DNA of 21,325 bases from an uncultured Flavonifractor sp. (GCA_947384055.1 CANDFO010000039.1:1-21325), one strand, 5' to 3'. Shown: positions 14,056 to 21,325, counted from the stretch's first letter. Notes: generated from the sequence alone by a model not told the origin. Program-made: numbers and translations.

Positions 14056-14998
14056 GAAGATTGCCACCCGCGTGGCCTACGGTCAGACCCTGGCGGAGCT
14101 GGGGAAGGAATATCCAAATCTGGTGGTGCTGGACGCGGACCTGTCCGGTTCCACCCAGTCGGCCCTGTTTGCCAAGGCTTTTCCCGAGCGCTTTTACAAC
14201 ATGGGCATTGCCGAAGCCAATATGACCGGTGTGGCCGCGGGGCTGGCCGCCTGCGGCAAAATGCCCTTTACCAACAGCTTTGCCATGTTTGCCACCGGCC
14301 GGGCCTATGAGCAGGTCCGCAACAGCGTGGCCTATCCCCGGCTGAACGTCAAAATTGTAGGCTCTCACGGGGGACTCTCCGTGGGGGAGGACGGAGCCAC
14401 CCACCAGTGCATTGAGGACTACGCCCTCATGCGGGCCATTCCCAATATGTCCGTTCTCTCCCCCTGCGACGCCAACGAGATGCGCTGCGCGGTGCGGGCC
14501 CTGGTGAACTACGACGGCCCCGCCTATCTGCGGCTGGGCCGTCTGGCGGTGGACTGCGTTACCGATACGCTCCCCGGCTACCGGTTCCAGTGGGGGAAGG
14601 GCATCCTCCTGCGGGAGGGCGCCGACGTGACGGTTATCGCCACCGGCATGATGGTGCAGATGGCGCTCCAGGCGGCGGATACCCTGGCGGCGGAGGGAAT
14701 TTCCGTCCGGCTCATCGACATGCACACCATCAAGCCGCTGGACTATGAGCTGGTGCTCCAGGCGGCCCTGGAGACCCGGTGCGTTGTCACCACCGAGGAA
14801 CACAGCGTCATCGGCGGTCTGGGCTCCGCCGTGGCGGAGTTCCTGTCGGAGCACTGTCCGGTGCCGGTGGTGCGCCACGGGGTCAACGATGAATTCGGCC
14901 GTTCCGGAAAGGCCCAGGATGTGTTGGCGGCCTTCGGCCTCACTCCGTCAGGCATCGCGGAGCAGGTGCGCCGGGCGCTGAGGCTCAAGGTCCAATAA
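14048..14998 (+). CDS. Transketolase, C-terminal subunit
   Basis: 316 residues starting inside the end of the N-terminal subunit gene, with GGAGGGGAAGAG as ribosome site. It supplies the pyrimidine-binding half: FYNMGIAEANMTGVAAGLA (49-67) includes Glu56, which activates the thiamine ring, followed by SHGGLSVGEDGATHQ. The C-terminal domain includes ATGMMVQMAL and the usual late motifs EEHSVIGGLGSAV and GVNDEFGRSG. It resembles DXP synthase C-terminal parts, but its pairing with the upstream subunit decides for transketolase. The HAD phosphatase gene follows after 23 bp. Confidence 0.94.
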   Translation: MSEKIATRVAYGQTLAELGKEYPNLVVLDADLSGSTQSALFAKAFPERFYNMGIAEANMTGVAAGLAACGKMPFTNSFAMFATGRAYEQVRNSVAYPRLNVKIVGSHGGLSVGEDGATHQCIEDYALMRAIPNMSVLSPCDANEMRCAVRALVNYDGPAYLRLGRLAVDCVTDTLPGYRFQWGKGILLREGADVTVIATGMMVQMALQAADTLAAEGISVRLIDMHTIKPLDYELVLQAALETRCVVTTEEHSVIGGLGSAVAEFLSEHCPVPVVRHGVNDEFGRSGKAQDVLAAFGLTPSGIAEQVRRALRLKVQ

Positions 14999-15021
14999 TT
15001 TGACAAAAGAGGGAACAGCCT

Positions 15022-15864
15022 TTGGATATCAAGCTCATTACGATGGATATGGACGGCACTACCTTTGACGACGACCATGTGACTATCCCGCCCCGGAACA
15101 TCGCCGCCCTGCGGGCGGCGGCGGCGCGGGGAATTATCGTGGCCATTACTACCGGCCGGGCCTGGTCCCAGGTGCGGGAGGCGGCGGAGCAGCTGGGATG
15201 CGTGCGCTGGGCGGTGACGGCCAACGGAGCCTCGGCTCTGGACACGGCCCGCGGCCAGTGGCTCTGGCATACCGGCATGCCAGCGGAGCAGCGGCGGGCG
15301 GTGACAGCCCTGCTGCTGGAGCGGGGGCTGCCCTTTGAGGTGTACGCCCAGGGGGACAGCTATATTCAGCAGGAGCGGGCGGAGCAAGTCATCGCCAGCG
15401 CCCCCAGCCCGGAATATGGAGTGGTCCTCCGCCGTTGCTGCCGTTTTGTGGAGGACCTGAACACCGACTTGGAGGAACGGCCAACGGAGAAAATTCACAT
15501 CTTTTCCGTGCCCGCCGGACAGCGCACCGCGCTGGTGGAAGAGCTGCGAACCCTTGGCCCTGTGGATGTGGACAGCGCCTTCGGGTCCAACATGGAGCTG
15601 ATCGCGCCAGGGGTCAACAAGGCGGCGGCAGTTGCCCGGCTGTGTGAGCGCCTGGGTCTGGGGCCGGAGCAGGTCATGGCCTTCGGCGACGCGGGGAATG
15701 ACGAGGCGCTGCTCCGCTGGGCCGGCTGGTCCTTCGCGGTGGAAAACGCCTCGGAAGGAGCCAGGCGCGCCGCCAAATATATCACCGGCAGCAACCGGGA
15801 GGGCGGCGTCGGCATGGCGGTGGAGCGGTATGTGCTCCAGGCCGCCTCCGGCGGCCCTCAGTGA
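15022..15864 (+). CDS. Cof-type HAD-superfamily phosphatase
   Basis: 280 residues starting at TTG 15022, 7 bases after GAGGGA; there is no ATG that keeps motif I. Motif I is DMDGTTFDDD with nucleophile Asp9 and acid Asp11, motif II TTGR (43-46), motif III Lys200 in APGVNKAAAV, and motif IV GDAGNDEALL (222-231). The large cap between about 80 and 190 marks the Cof (IIB) group, which dephosphorylates sugar phosphates and nucleotides in the cytoplasm. The substrate cannot be told from sequence. The position directly after transketolase suggests a sugar phosphate. The esterase gene follows after 21 bp, so all four genes probably share one transcript. Confidence 0.88.
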   Translation: MDIKLITMDMDGTTFDDDHVTIPPRNIAALRAAAARGIIVAITTGRAWSQVREAAEQLGCVRWAVTANGASALDTARGQWLWHTGMPAEQRRAVTALLLERGLPFEVYAQGDSYIQQERAEQVIASAPSPEYGVVLRRCCRFVEDLNTDLEERPTEKIHIFSVPAGQRTALVEELRTLGPVDVDSAFGSNMELIAPGVNKAAAVARLCERLGLGPEQVMAFGDAGNDEALLRWAGWSFAVENASEGARRAAKYITGSNREGGVGMAVERYVLQAASGGPQ

Positions 15865-15885
15865 CGCTGGAGCAGGAGGAACTTT

Positions 15886-16848
15886 ATGGAAGAGGACCGC
15901 ATCCACATCAGACTGGCCCGTCCCGGGGCGGAGCAGCGCAGGGAGGCTGAGCGCCGCCGTCTGGACCCCTTTCTCCGGGCGCTGCGGGCCATCCACACCG
16001 CCGCCACTCCCGAGACCATGGATCCGGACGACCTGGAAAAACAGCGCAGAGGTCAGGAGCTGCTGGGCCGTCTGACGGCGCCTATGGCGGGCATGAGCTG
16101 GGAACCCTTTGAGCTGGACGGGATGCATGCCGCCTGGGTGCGGCCCAGCCGGGGGCACGACCGCCGCCGGTGCATTCTCTACTGTCACGGCGGCGGCTAC
16201 ACCAGCGGTACGCTGGGCTATTCCCGGATTCTGGCCTCCAAGCTGGCCCACGTGTCCGGCTGGCCGGTGCTGGCCTTTGAGTACCGCCTGGCGCCGGAGC
16301 ATCCGTATCCCGCCGCCGTGGAGGACGCGGTGCGGGCCTGGGATTACCTGATGTATCAGGGATTTGGGGCCCGGGACGTGGTGGTGGCCGGGGACTCTGC
16401 CGGTGGAAATCTGGCGCTGGTCCTCACCCATCTGCTGAAGGAGGCCGGCCGGCGGCTGCCCCGGGCGCTGACGCTCTTCTCCCCCTGGACCGATATGACC
16501 GCCAGCGGCAAGTCTTATCAGGAGCGGGCGGACATCGACCCGGTGCTCACCCTTAACTATATCTACGCGGTCCGGGACGCCTACGCCAGGGGGGAGGAGT
16601 TCGGCGGCTGTCATCTCTCCCCGCTGTTCGGGGATCTCGCCGGCTTTCCCCCCACCCTGATTCAGGCAGGCACCCAGGAGCTGCTGCTGTCTGACTCCAT
16701 CCGCCTGCGGGACCGGCTGGTGCAGGCCGGCGTGCCCTGCAAGCTGGAGGTATGGACCGGGCTGTGGCACGTCTTTCAGATGTTCCCCATGCGCAAGGCC
16801 GGGGAAGCAATGGAGAGCGTGGGACGCTTTCTGCTGGAGACCCTGTGA
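15886..16848 (+). CDS. Alpha/beta-hydrolase, hormone-sensitive-lipase-type esterase
   Basis: 320 residues, ATG preceded by CAGGAGGAAC. The oxyanion motif HGGG (101-104) and the nucleophile elbow GDSAGG (169-174, Ser171) define the HSL family (bacterial esterase family IV). Further family marks are EYRLAPEHPYPAAVEDA and SPWTDMT. The acid is probably Glu265 in AGTQELLLSD, or Asp270, and the base His295 in GLWHVFQMF. No signal peptide is seen, so it is cytoplasmic; the charged N-terminus (1-60) would be the cap. Substrates are probably short acyl esters. It is the last gene of the transketolase operon, and the functional link to the other three is not clear. Confidence 0.88.
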   Translation: MEEDRIHIRLARPGAEQRREAERRRLDPFLRALRAIHTAATPETMDPDDLEKQRRGQELLGRLTAPMAGMSWEPFELDGMHAAWVRPSRGHDRRRCILYCHGGGYTSGTLGYSRILASKLAHVSGWPVLAFEYRLAPEHPYPAAVEDAVRAWDYLMYQGFGARDVVVAGDSAGGNLALVLTHLLKEAGRRLPRALTLFSPWTDMTASGKSYQERADIDPVLTLNYIYAVRDAYARGEEFGGCHLSPLFGDLAGFPPTLIQAGTQELLLSDSIRLRDRLVQAGVPCKLEVWTGLWHVFQMFPMRKAGEAMESVGRFLLETL

Positions 16849-16851
16849 CCG

Positions 16852-17007
16852 TTATAGTCGAAGCGGCTGAGAATCGGTAAAGTTCGGCGGGGAAAGCGGG
16901 GCGTGGATGGCGTTGTCGTCCTTGGCGGGCGTCAGCCCGCCCGCGTCCTCCGCCTTGCCACGCCCCGTTTTCCCTTTTTTACCACTTCTCAACCACATCG
17001 ACTATAA
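16852..17007. repeat. Palindromic intergenic element 3 (156 bp)
   Basis: It starts 4 bp after the esterase stop codon. The arms begin TTATAGTCGA and stay complementary for about 50 nt: 25 of the first 30 positions match, then GGGAAA(A/G)CGGGGCGTGG matches at all but one. Three of the mismatches would be G-U pairs in a minus-strand RNA. The centre (16911-16963) matches the centre of element 1 at most positions and has the stem GGCGGGC (16924-16930) with GCCCGCC (16935-16941) around GTCA, preceded by CCTT. No target duplication is obvious and no protein is encoded. Confidence 0.75.
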
Positions 17008-17010
17008 AAA

Positions 17011-17066
17011 CGCCGCAGGGCCGCGGAACACCTGGTGTACGCGGCTCTGCGGCGCGGTTGTTTTTC
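17011..17066. terminator. Bidirectional terminator between convergent genes
   Basis: CGCCGCAGGGCCGCG pairs with CGCGGCTCTGCGGCG (15 pairs, one G-U), with ACACC/GGTGT continuing in the loop. Five T follow on the right and five A precede on the left (17006-17010), so it can end transcripts from both sides. Confidence 0.82.
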
Positions 17067-17073
17067 GGGAATT

Positions 17074-18045
17074 CTATTCCCCGCCGCCCGGGTCCGCGGG
17101 GGTGCTCACCTGGGCCAGGTGGGTTTCCAGCCAGGCCAGAGTGTCGGCAAAGACCTCCTCCCGGTTAGTCTCATTGAGCATCTCATGCCGTCCGCCGGGG
17201 TAGAGCCTGACGGTTACGTCCCGCACCCCGTACTGCCGGAACAGTCCGGCCACCTTCTGCACACCCGCGCCGTTGCTCCCTACCGGATCCTGGTCTCCCG
17301 CGAAAAAGTACACGGGAGTATCCCGGTCCAGGCGCTTGAGATATTCCGGTTTTACCAGCATTTGGAGGCCCGTCATCATGTCATGGTACATGCTCACCGA
17401 GGGCAGGAAGCGGCACAGGGGGTCGGCGACATAGGCGTCCACCACCGCCGTATCCCGGCAGATCCAGTCGGCGCTGGTGCGGTTGGGTTTGAACTGGCTG
17501 TTATAGGCCCCCAGGGACAGACGGTTGATCAGCCTGCTGCGGGCCCGGGGTCCCATGGTTCTGGTCAGCAGGCCGGAGATGGCTTTGGCCGCGCCCACGG
17601 CGGCGGCGGGTTCCTGCCCGGTGCCGGAGAGCACCGCCCCGTCCACCGTGCCGGGATAGGCCAGCAGGTATCCCCGGGTGACGAAGGAGCCCATGGAGTG
17701 GCCTAAAATAAAACAGGGGAGGCCGGGATATTCCTTTCCCGCCAGCAGCCGAAGCTGCCGGGTGTCCCGGAGCACATACCGCCAGCCGTCCCGGTCGGCG
17801 AACCAGCCGTATTCTGCGGGGTCTTTCGCCGTATGGCCGTGGCCCAGGTGGTCGTGGCCCGTCACCGCCCACCCCCGCTCCGCCAGATAGCGGGCAAAGG
17901 GGTCATACCGGCCGATGTACTCCGAGATGCCGTGGACCAGCTGAAGCACCGCCCTGGGCGCCCCCTCCCCGGGCCGCCACCAGCGGGCTGAAACCTGATG
18001 GACTCCGTCGCTGGAGGGGAAGGTAAATTCCTGTGTTGTTACCAT
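17074..18045 (-). CDS. Alpha/beta-hydrolase, monoacylglycerol-lipase/S33-like
   Basis: 323 residues. ATG 18045 is chosen for its AAAAGGAGCGG site; the frame stays open to 18087 without one. The N-terminal strand and QLVHGISEY, then HDHLGHGHT, then the nucleophile elbow GHSMGS (115-120, Ser117) are the pattern of bacterial monoacylglycerol lipases (Hydrolase_4/S33 fold). The acid is probably in FFAGDQDPVG and the base in GGRHEML near the C-terminus. There is no signal peptide. It probably releases fatty acids from monoglycerides or similar esters; it differs from the neighbouring HSL-type esterase in lacking HGGG. Monocistronic, convergent with the transketolase operon, divergent from pepT. 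Confidence 0.85.
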   Translation of the reverse strand: MVTTQEFTFPSSDGVHQVSARWWRPGEGAPRAVLQLVHGISEYIGRYDPFARYLAERGWAVTGHDHLGHGHTAKDPAEYGWFADRDGWRYVLRDTRQLRLLAGKEYPGLPCFILGHSMGSFVTRGYLLAYPGTVDGAVLSGTGQEPAAAVGAAKAISGLLTRTMGPRARSRLINRLSLGAYNSQFKPNRTSADWICRDTAVVDAYVADPLCRFLPSVSMYHDMMTGLQMLVKPEYLKRLDRDTPVYFFAGDQDPVGSNGAGVQKVAGLFRQYGVRDVTVRLYPGGRHEMLNETNREEVFADTLAWLETHLAQVSTPADPGGGE

Positions 18046-18070
18046 GGAAATGCCGCTCCTTTTGTGGTAC

Positions 18071-18100
18071 AATATAAAATATGACATATGCAGTTTACAA
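18071..18100 (-). promoter_or_regulatory. Candidate promoter of the S33-like hydrolase
   Basis: On the minus strand TTGTAA (18095-18100) and TATATT (18071-18076) are 18 bp apart in an AT-rich patch, 25 bp before the start codon. No equally clear promoter was found for pepT on the other strand of this 118-bp gap. Confidence 0.5.
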
Positions 18101-18163
18101 TAAAGCGGCCTCTGCCGTCAATAGAAAATCGGCGCCGCCTGCTCAGAGGAAAGGAAGTTTTAT

Positions 18164-19384
18164 ATGAACGCCGTCAATCGCTTTTTGAAGTATGTGCGCT
18201 ATGACACCCAGTCCGCCATAGACACGGGGACCACCCCCTCCACCGCCAAGCAGAAGGTTCTGGGGGCTGCCCTGGCGGAGGAGCTGGCGGAGCTGGGCCT
18301 GTACAACGCCCATATGGACCAGTACGGCTATGTGTACGGCTGGCTCCCTGCCACCGCCGGGTGCGAGGGAATTCCCTGTGTGGGGCTTATCGCCCATATG
18401 GACACCTCGCCTGCGGTCTCCGGGGCGGAGGTGAAGGCAAAAATCGTCCGCTATGACGGAGACGACATCTGCCTGAACAAGGAGAAGGATCTGTGGCTCC
18501 GGGAGCGCGACTACGAAAGCCTGTCCAAATACCGGGGCCGGGAGCTCATTGTTACCGACGGCACCACACTTCTGGGCGCCGACGACAAGGCGGGGGTGGC
18601 GGAGATCGTCTCCGCTATGGACTACCTGATTCAGCATCCGGAGATTCCCCACGGCCGCATCGCGGTGGGCTTTACCCCCGATGAGGAGATCGGCGAGGGA
18701 GCCGACCATTTTGACGTGGAGGGGTTCGGCGCAACGGTGGCCTACACGGTGGACGGCGGGGAGCTGGGGGAGATTGAGTACGAGAATTTCAACGCAGCTT
18801 CCGCCAAAGTGCGCGTCCATGGCCTGAGCATTCACCCCGGTTCCGCCAAGGGTAAGATGAAAAACGCCGCGCTGATGGCCTTGGAGTTTGCCGCCGAGCT
18901 GCCCCCGGAGGAGACTCCCGCCCGCACCGAGGGCTACGAGGGGTTTTTCCACCTGGAGCACATGGAGGGCGACGTCAGCGAAGCGCTGCTGAGCATCATT
19001 GTCCGGGACCATGACCGGGGCAAATTCGAGGGACGCAAGGTACGGCTGGAGGAAATTGCCGCCGGCCTCAACGGGAAATACGGCCCCGGTACGGTAGAAC
19101 TGGAACTGAAGGACAGCTATTACAACATGCGGGAGCAGATCGAGCCCCACATGTACCTCATCCTCCGGGCCCGGGCGGCCATGGAGGCAGCGGGGGTGAC
19201 GCCCATGGAGATTCCCATCCGGGGGGGCACCGATGGGGCCCGGCTGAGCTATATGGGCCTGCCCTGCCCCAATCTCTGCACCGGCGGCGCGAACTTCCAC
19301 GGCATCCATGAGTACATTCCCGCCGACGCTCTGCTTACCATGACCCAGGTGCTGGTCAATCTGGTGAAGGTGGAGCGCAAATAG
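18164..19384 (+). CDS. pepT: Peptidase T (tripeptide aminopeptidase)
   Basis: 406 residues of the M20B zinc-peptidase family, which removes the N-terminal residue from tripeptides in the cytoplasm. ATG 18164 follows GGAAAGGAAG. Metal and catalytic residues stand where expected: His78 and Asp80 in IAHMDTSP, bridging Asp140 in LLGADDKAG, Glu174/Glu175 in TPDEEIGEG, Asp197 in TVDGGELGEIEYENFNA, and the last His in NFHGIHEYIP. Lysines around SIHPGSAKGKMKNA belong to the dimerisation lid. Length matches the family. It is divergent from the S33-like hydrolase, and the sporulation cluster begins 112 bp downstream with no strong terminator between. Confidence 0.95.
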   Translation: MNAVNRFLKYVRYDTQSAIDTGTTPSTAKQKVLGAALAEELAELGLYNAHMDQYGYVYGWLPATAGCEGIPCVGLIAHMDTSPAVSGAEVKAKIVRYDGDDICLNKEKDLWLRERDYESLSKYRGRELIVTDGTTLLGADDKAGVAEIVSAMDYLIQHPEIPHGRIAVGFTPDEEIGEGADHFDVEGFGATVAYTVDGGELGEIEYENFNAASAKVRVHGLSIHPGSAKGKMKNAALMALEFAAELPPEETPARTEGYEGFFHLEHMEGDVSEALLSIIVRDHDRGKFEGRKVRLEEIAAGLNGKYGPGTVELELKDSYYNMREQIEPHMYLILRARAAMEAAGVTPMEIPIRGGTDGARLSYMGLPCPNLCTGGANFHGIHEYIPADALLTMTQVLVNLVKVERK

Positions 19385-19440
19385 CCGAAACAGCCGCCGC
19401 CAGAGCGTCTGCCGCTTTCGCCGGGGCCGTCCGATTTCCG

Positions 19441-19470
19441 TACTATCCCGTCCCTTTGTCCCATATAAAT
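19441..19470 (+). promoter_or_regulatory. Possible SigE-type promoter of yabP
   Basis: TACTAT (19441-19446), a 15-bp gap and CATATAAAT (19462-19470) loosely fit the SigE pattern, and yabP is SigE-controlled in B. subtilis. The same bases also form a small hairpin (TTGTC..CCCAT/ATGGG..GACAA), so the match may be accidental. Confidence 0.3.
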
Positions 19471-19496
19471 GGGAGAGACAACAAAGAAAGGCGGGG

Positions 19497-19793
19497 ATGA
19501 CAGCAATGCCGTATGAGGAAGCCAGAGGGCGTCAGGACGCGGCCCACCACATTATTCTGGAGGAGCGGGAGCAGCTCTCTGTCTCCGGTGTGGAGGAGGT
19601 CGAGAGCTTTGACGAGAACATCATTGTGATGTACACCAGCCGGGGGGCCCTTGTGGTCCGGGGCGAGGGCCTGCACATTGAGAAGCTGAGCCTGGATGGG
19701 GGCGACCTGAAGGTAGAGGGGGAGATCGATTCCCTGACCTATGAGGACGACCGCCGGGAGAAGGGCGGCCTGCTGGCCCGTCTGTTCCGCTGA
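19497..19793 (+). CDS. yabP: Sporulation protein YabP
   Basis: 98 residues of the YabP/YqfC family, small beta-rich proteins needed for spore coat or cortex assembly in B. subtilis. Typical parts are HHIILEEREQLSVSGVEEVE, SFDENIIVMYTSRGALVV and the closing GLHIEKLSLDGGDLKVEGEI, followed by a basic end LLARLFR. Two starts are possible: ATG 19497, 5 bases after GAAAGG, or ATG 19506, 9 bases after GGCGGGG; the annotated one is the longer. yabQ begins 1 bp after its stop codon, the same order as in Bacillus. Expression is expected in the mother cell during sporulation. Confidence 0.9.
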   Translation: MTAMPYEEARGRQDAAHHIILEEREQLSVSGVEEVESFDENIIVMYTSRGALVVRGEGLHIEKLSLDGGDLKVEGEIDSLTYEDDRREKGGLLARLFR

Positions 19794-19794
19794 G

Positions 19795-20511
19795 ATGGCC
19801 TTCTCGGTTTCCGGTCAGGCGCTCCTTCTGGGGGGCGCGCTGGCGCTGGGCGCGGCGGTGGGCGTGCTTTACGACGCATTCCGGGTCCTGCGGGTGCGCC
19901 TGCCGCTGCCGCTGCTGGGGGGGATTCTGGACCTGCTCTTCTGGCTGGCGGTGACGGCGGGCCTGTTCGTCTACGCGGTGTGGGCGGGGGACGGAGAGGT
20001 GCGCATCTACATGGTGACAGCCGTTCTGGGGGGCGCGGCGGTCTATTTCCTTCTGCTCAGCCGCGGTGTGCTGAAATTGGGGTATCTGCTGGCCGACTTT
20101 GCCGGAGCTCTGTGGCGGCTGGCCACCTTTCCGGCGGCGGCGGCCGCCGCCCTTTGTAAAAAAATCGGAAGATCTGCAAAAAAGTGCTTCCATTATCGCA
20201 AAAAGTGGTATAGAATAAAAGCGATATCTGGAGAGATGGAAGAGACGCGGCACAGGGCGCGGGCGGCGCAGGAAGGCGGAGGCAATGAAAACCAAAAAAG
20301 CGACCCTTTCAACCAAATTGGTGGTGCTGGCGCTGCTTATCGGCGTGGCCACCGCTCTGCTCAACCTGCGGGGACAGATCCAGCGGGCCCAGGAGGACCT
20401 GATCCAGGCGCAGCGCCAGGTGACGGTTCAGCGGCAGACCAACGCGGAGCTGTCCGACGCCGTGGAAAACAGCAGCGACGCCAGCCGTCAGGCCGACATC
20501 GCAAGAGATAA
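19795..20511 (+). CDS. yabQ: Spore cortex protein YabQ with a tail overlapping divIC
   Basis: 238 residues from ATG 19795, separated from yabP by one base. Residues 1-120 hold about four membrane segments, with the family motif VGVLYDAFRVLR (21-32) after the first. A basic patch (CKKIGRSAKKCFHYRKKWYRIK) ends the YabQ domain at about residue 143. In B. subtilis YabQ is a membrane protein needed for spore cortex formation. From about residue 164 the frame runs on inside divIC in a different frame for 227 bp, giving a Gly/Pro/Arg/Gln-rich tail that looks like out-of-frame translation. The family part is certain; the tail may be real, a frame left open by high GC, or the result of a small sequence error. 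Confidence 0.85.
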   Translation: MAFSVSGQALLLGGALALGAAVGVLYDAFRVLRVRLPLPLLGGILDLLFWLAVTAGLFVYAVWAGDGEVRIYMVTAVLGGAAVYFLLLSRGVLKLGYLLADFAGALWRLATFPAAAAAALCKKIGRSAKKCFHYRKKWYRIKAISGEMEETRHRARAAQEGGGNENQKSDPFNQIGGAGAAYRRGHRSAQPAGTDPAGPGGPDPGAAPGDGSAADQRGAVRRRGKQQRRQPSGRHRKR

Positions 20512-20560
20512 GCTGGGTCTGGTAGAGCCGGGAGAAGTGATCTTCTATTTCACCGATTAA
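20285..20560 (+). CDS. divIC: Septum formation initiator DivIC/FtsB family
   Basis: 91 residues, ATG after AGGCGGAGG. A short basic N-terminus, one membrane helix (VVLALLIGVATALLNL, about 13-28), then a coiled coil (about 29-65: QRAQEDLIQAQRQVTVQRQT) and the C-terminal ARDKLGLVEPGEVIFYF, where LGLV.PGE is the family mark. It would join FtsL and DivIB at the division septum. Gene order after yabQ is as in Bacillus. It starts inside the yabQ frame, so translation of the two may be coupled. Confidence 0.92.
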   Translation: MKTKKATLSTKLVVLALLIGVATALLNLRGQIQRAQEDLIQAQRQVTVQRQTNAELSDAVENSSDASRQADIARDKLGLVEPGEVIFYFTD

Positions 20561-20566
20561 AAATCT

Positions 20567-20659
20567 GTATTTACAGAGGCTGCGCGGTGACGACGGGGCG
20601 CTTTCCCGGCGGCAGGGTTCCCCCGTTCATCCTCCGCCCCCGCTTGTGAATACAGGCTT
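20567..20659. repeat. Short intergenic inverted repeat related to element 2
   Basis: The ends CTGTATTTACA and, reverse-complemented, CCTGTATTCACAA resemble the ends of the element at 3199-3355, and CGCTTTCCC occurs inside both. At about 93 bp it is shorter, with no clear central GTCA hairpin, so it may be a deletion form. CCTGTATTTA appears once more after the next gene (near 21162). Confidence 0.5.
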
Positions 20660-20733
20660 TGACGGTCTGCTTTTACATAGGAAAAAGAAGACCTGAGGTC
20701 CTGCAAAATTTTGAAGGAGGAACAGTTGGTCAG

Positions 20734-21159
20734 ATGGAGTTCGGTGTTGGTTCGGTAGTAGAGGGAAAGGTAACAGGAATTACAAAATTCGGCGCGTTTG
20801 TCAGCTTGCCGGAGGGGAAATCAGGGCTGGTGCACATCTCTGAGATTGCGTATTCCTACGTTAACGACGTAAAGGAGCATCTCAAGGAGGGGCAGGAGGT
20901 CAAGGTCAAGGTAATCGGGATTGACGAAAATGGCCGTATTAACCTCTCCATTAAGAAAGCCATGGACCCGCCGCCCCGCCCTGCCGGAGCAGGCAGAGGC
21001 GCGGGACGCCCCCAGGGGGGAGGCTTCCGGGGCAGACCCGCTCCGGCAGAGCCCGCCACTTTTGAGGACCGTCTGAAGCAGTTTATGGCCTCTTCGGACA
21101 GCAAGCTGTCTGAACTGCGCCAGGCGGAGCGCCGCAGCTCCCGCCGGGGACGGAAATAG
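20734..21159 (+). CDS. yabR: S1-domain RNA-binding protein (YabR-like)
   Basis: 141 residues from ATG 20734. AAGGAGG lies 13 bases upstream, rather far, but the start MEFGVGSVVEGKV is that of the family; the longer open frame to 20659 runs through the repeat. A single S1 OB-fold domain fills residues 1-75 (VEGKVTGITKFGAFVSLPEG, LVHISEIA, VKVKVIGID, INLSIKKA). It is followed by a flexible Pro/Gly/Arg-rich linker (about 80-110), a helical piece (FEDRLKQFMASSDSKLSELR) and a basic end. It would bind RNA or the ribosome. The place after divIC matches yabR of B. subtilis; the exact role is unknown. Confidence 0.88.
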   Translation: MEFGVGSVVEGKVTGITKFGAFVSLPEGKSGLVHISEIAYSYVNDVKEHLKEGQEVKVKVIGIDENGRINLSIKKAMDPPPRPAGAGRGAGRPQGGGFRGRPAPAEPATFEDRLKQFMASSDSKLSELRQAERRSSRRGRK

Positions 21160-21222
21160 GGCCTGTATTTATGGCGCTAAGTGCCGCGTTGCTATTCTGT
21201 CCCCTAAAATAAGGAACACAGC

Positions 21223-21251
21223 AGGACCCCCCGGCACAGCCGGGGGGTCCT
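21223..21251 (+). terminator. Hairpin after the S1-domain gene
   Basis: AGGACCCCCCGGC pairs perfectly with GCCGGGGGGTCCT around ACA (13-bp stem). There is no T run directly after it; the A6/T6 palindrome 6 bp later may complete termination. Confidence 0.6.
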
Positions 21252-21256
21252 CAGCT

Positions 21257-21325
21257 TGTCAAAAAAGGCCAAAGGCCTTTTTTGACAAAGGGGATACGGC
21301 CTGCCACGCGCACCCTTTGGGCACA
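21257..21325. repeat. Composite hairpin repeat, copy C (cut by window end)
   Basis: The 69 bases match 8400-8468 with three differences: two in the loop of the A6/T6 palindrome, one just after it. The palindrome here (21257-21287) has a perfect 14-bp stem and can terminate in both directions. The window stops inside the repeat, which suits a repeat-caused assembly break. Confidence 0.85.

Noticed and set aside
14743..16770. 675-codon minus-strand frame opposite the transketolase operon
   Set aside because: It covers parts of three recognised genes on the other strand, and no domain is recognisable.

Overview
The window is GC-rich and densely coded, with Shine-Dalgarno starts and conventional -35/-10 promoters. 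It carries the Bacillus-type sporulation and division cluster yabP-yabQ-divIC-yabR and what looks like the last codons of a sporulation sigma factor. This points to an endospore-forming Firmicute of class Clostridia. The GC content, the DUF4830 protein, the EF-G-2-like factor and the intergenic hairpin families suggest Oscillospiraceae (Flavonifractor/Oscillibacter-like); the genus is inference. Bases 1-46 are Illumina adapter, so the left edge is a contig end. The right edge stops inside a repeat, which suggests an assembly break.

Layout. 47-2885 (minus): rlmB, then a C-terminally cut membrane protein with a P-type-ATPase fold but none of its catalytic motifs. 2886-5750: an accessory patch. 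It holds two palindromic elements of about 160 bp set end to end, a 21-codon sigK-like 3' fragment, a complete large serine recombinase, and about 500 bp without a recognisable gene. 5751-8339 (plus): a DUF4830 lipid- or membrane-anchored-type protein, pgi, and a small P-loop protein, each with its own signals. 8340-9005: a hairpin-rich repeat, then a strong promoter and a structured leader of about 200 nt before gdhA (9006-10361). 10635-12707 (minus): an EF-G-2-type GTPase. 13201-16848 (plus): an operon of split transketolase (two subunits, 8-bp overlap), a Cof-type HAD phosphatase and an HSL-type esterase. A third palindromic element and a bidirectional terminator separate it from a convergent monoacylglycerol-lipase-like hydrolase (17074-18045, minus). 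18164-19384: pepT. 19497-21159: yabP, yabQ, divIC and an S1-domain protein.

Functionally the window is mostly housekeeping: sugar phosphate flow (pgi, split transketolase), nitrogen assimilation (gdhA), translation (rlmB, EF-G-2, S1 protein), peptide use (pepT) and spore/division biology. The less ordinary material is of three kinds. First, the degenerate P-type ATPase. Second, the recombinase beside a sigK-like 3' end, which resembles one edge of a skin-type element whose other edge is not in view. Third, two families of intergenic structured repeats. In one family, three elements of 156-165 bp have different terminal inverted repeats but the same central layout: CCTTG, then a stem whose sequence changes by paired substitutions, then a GTCA loop.
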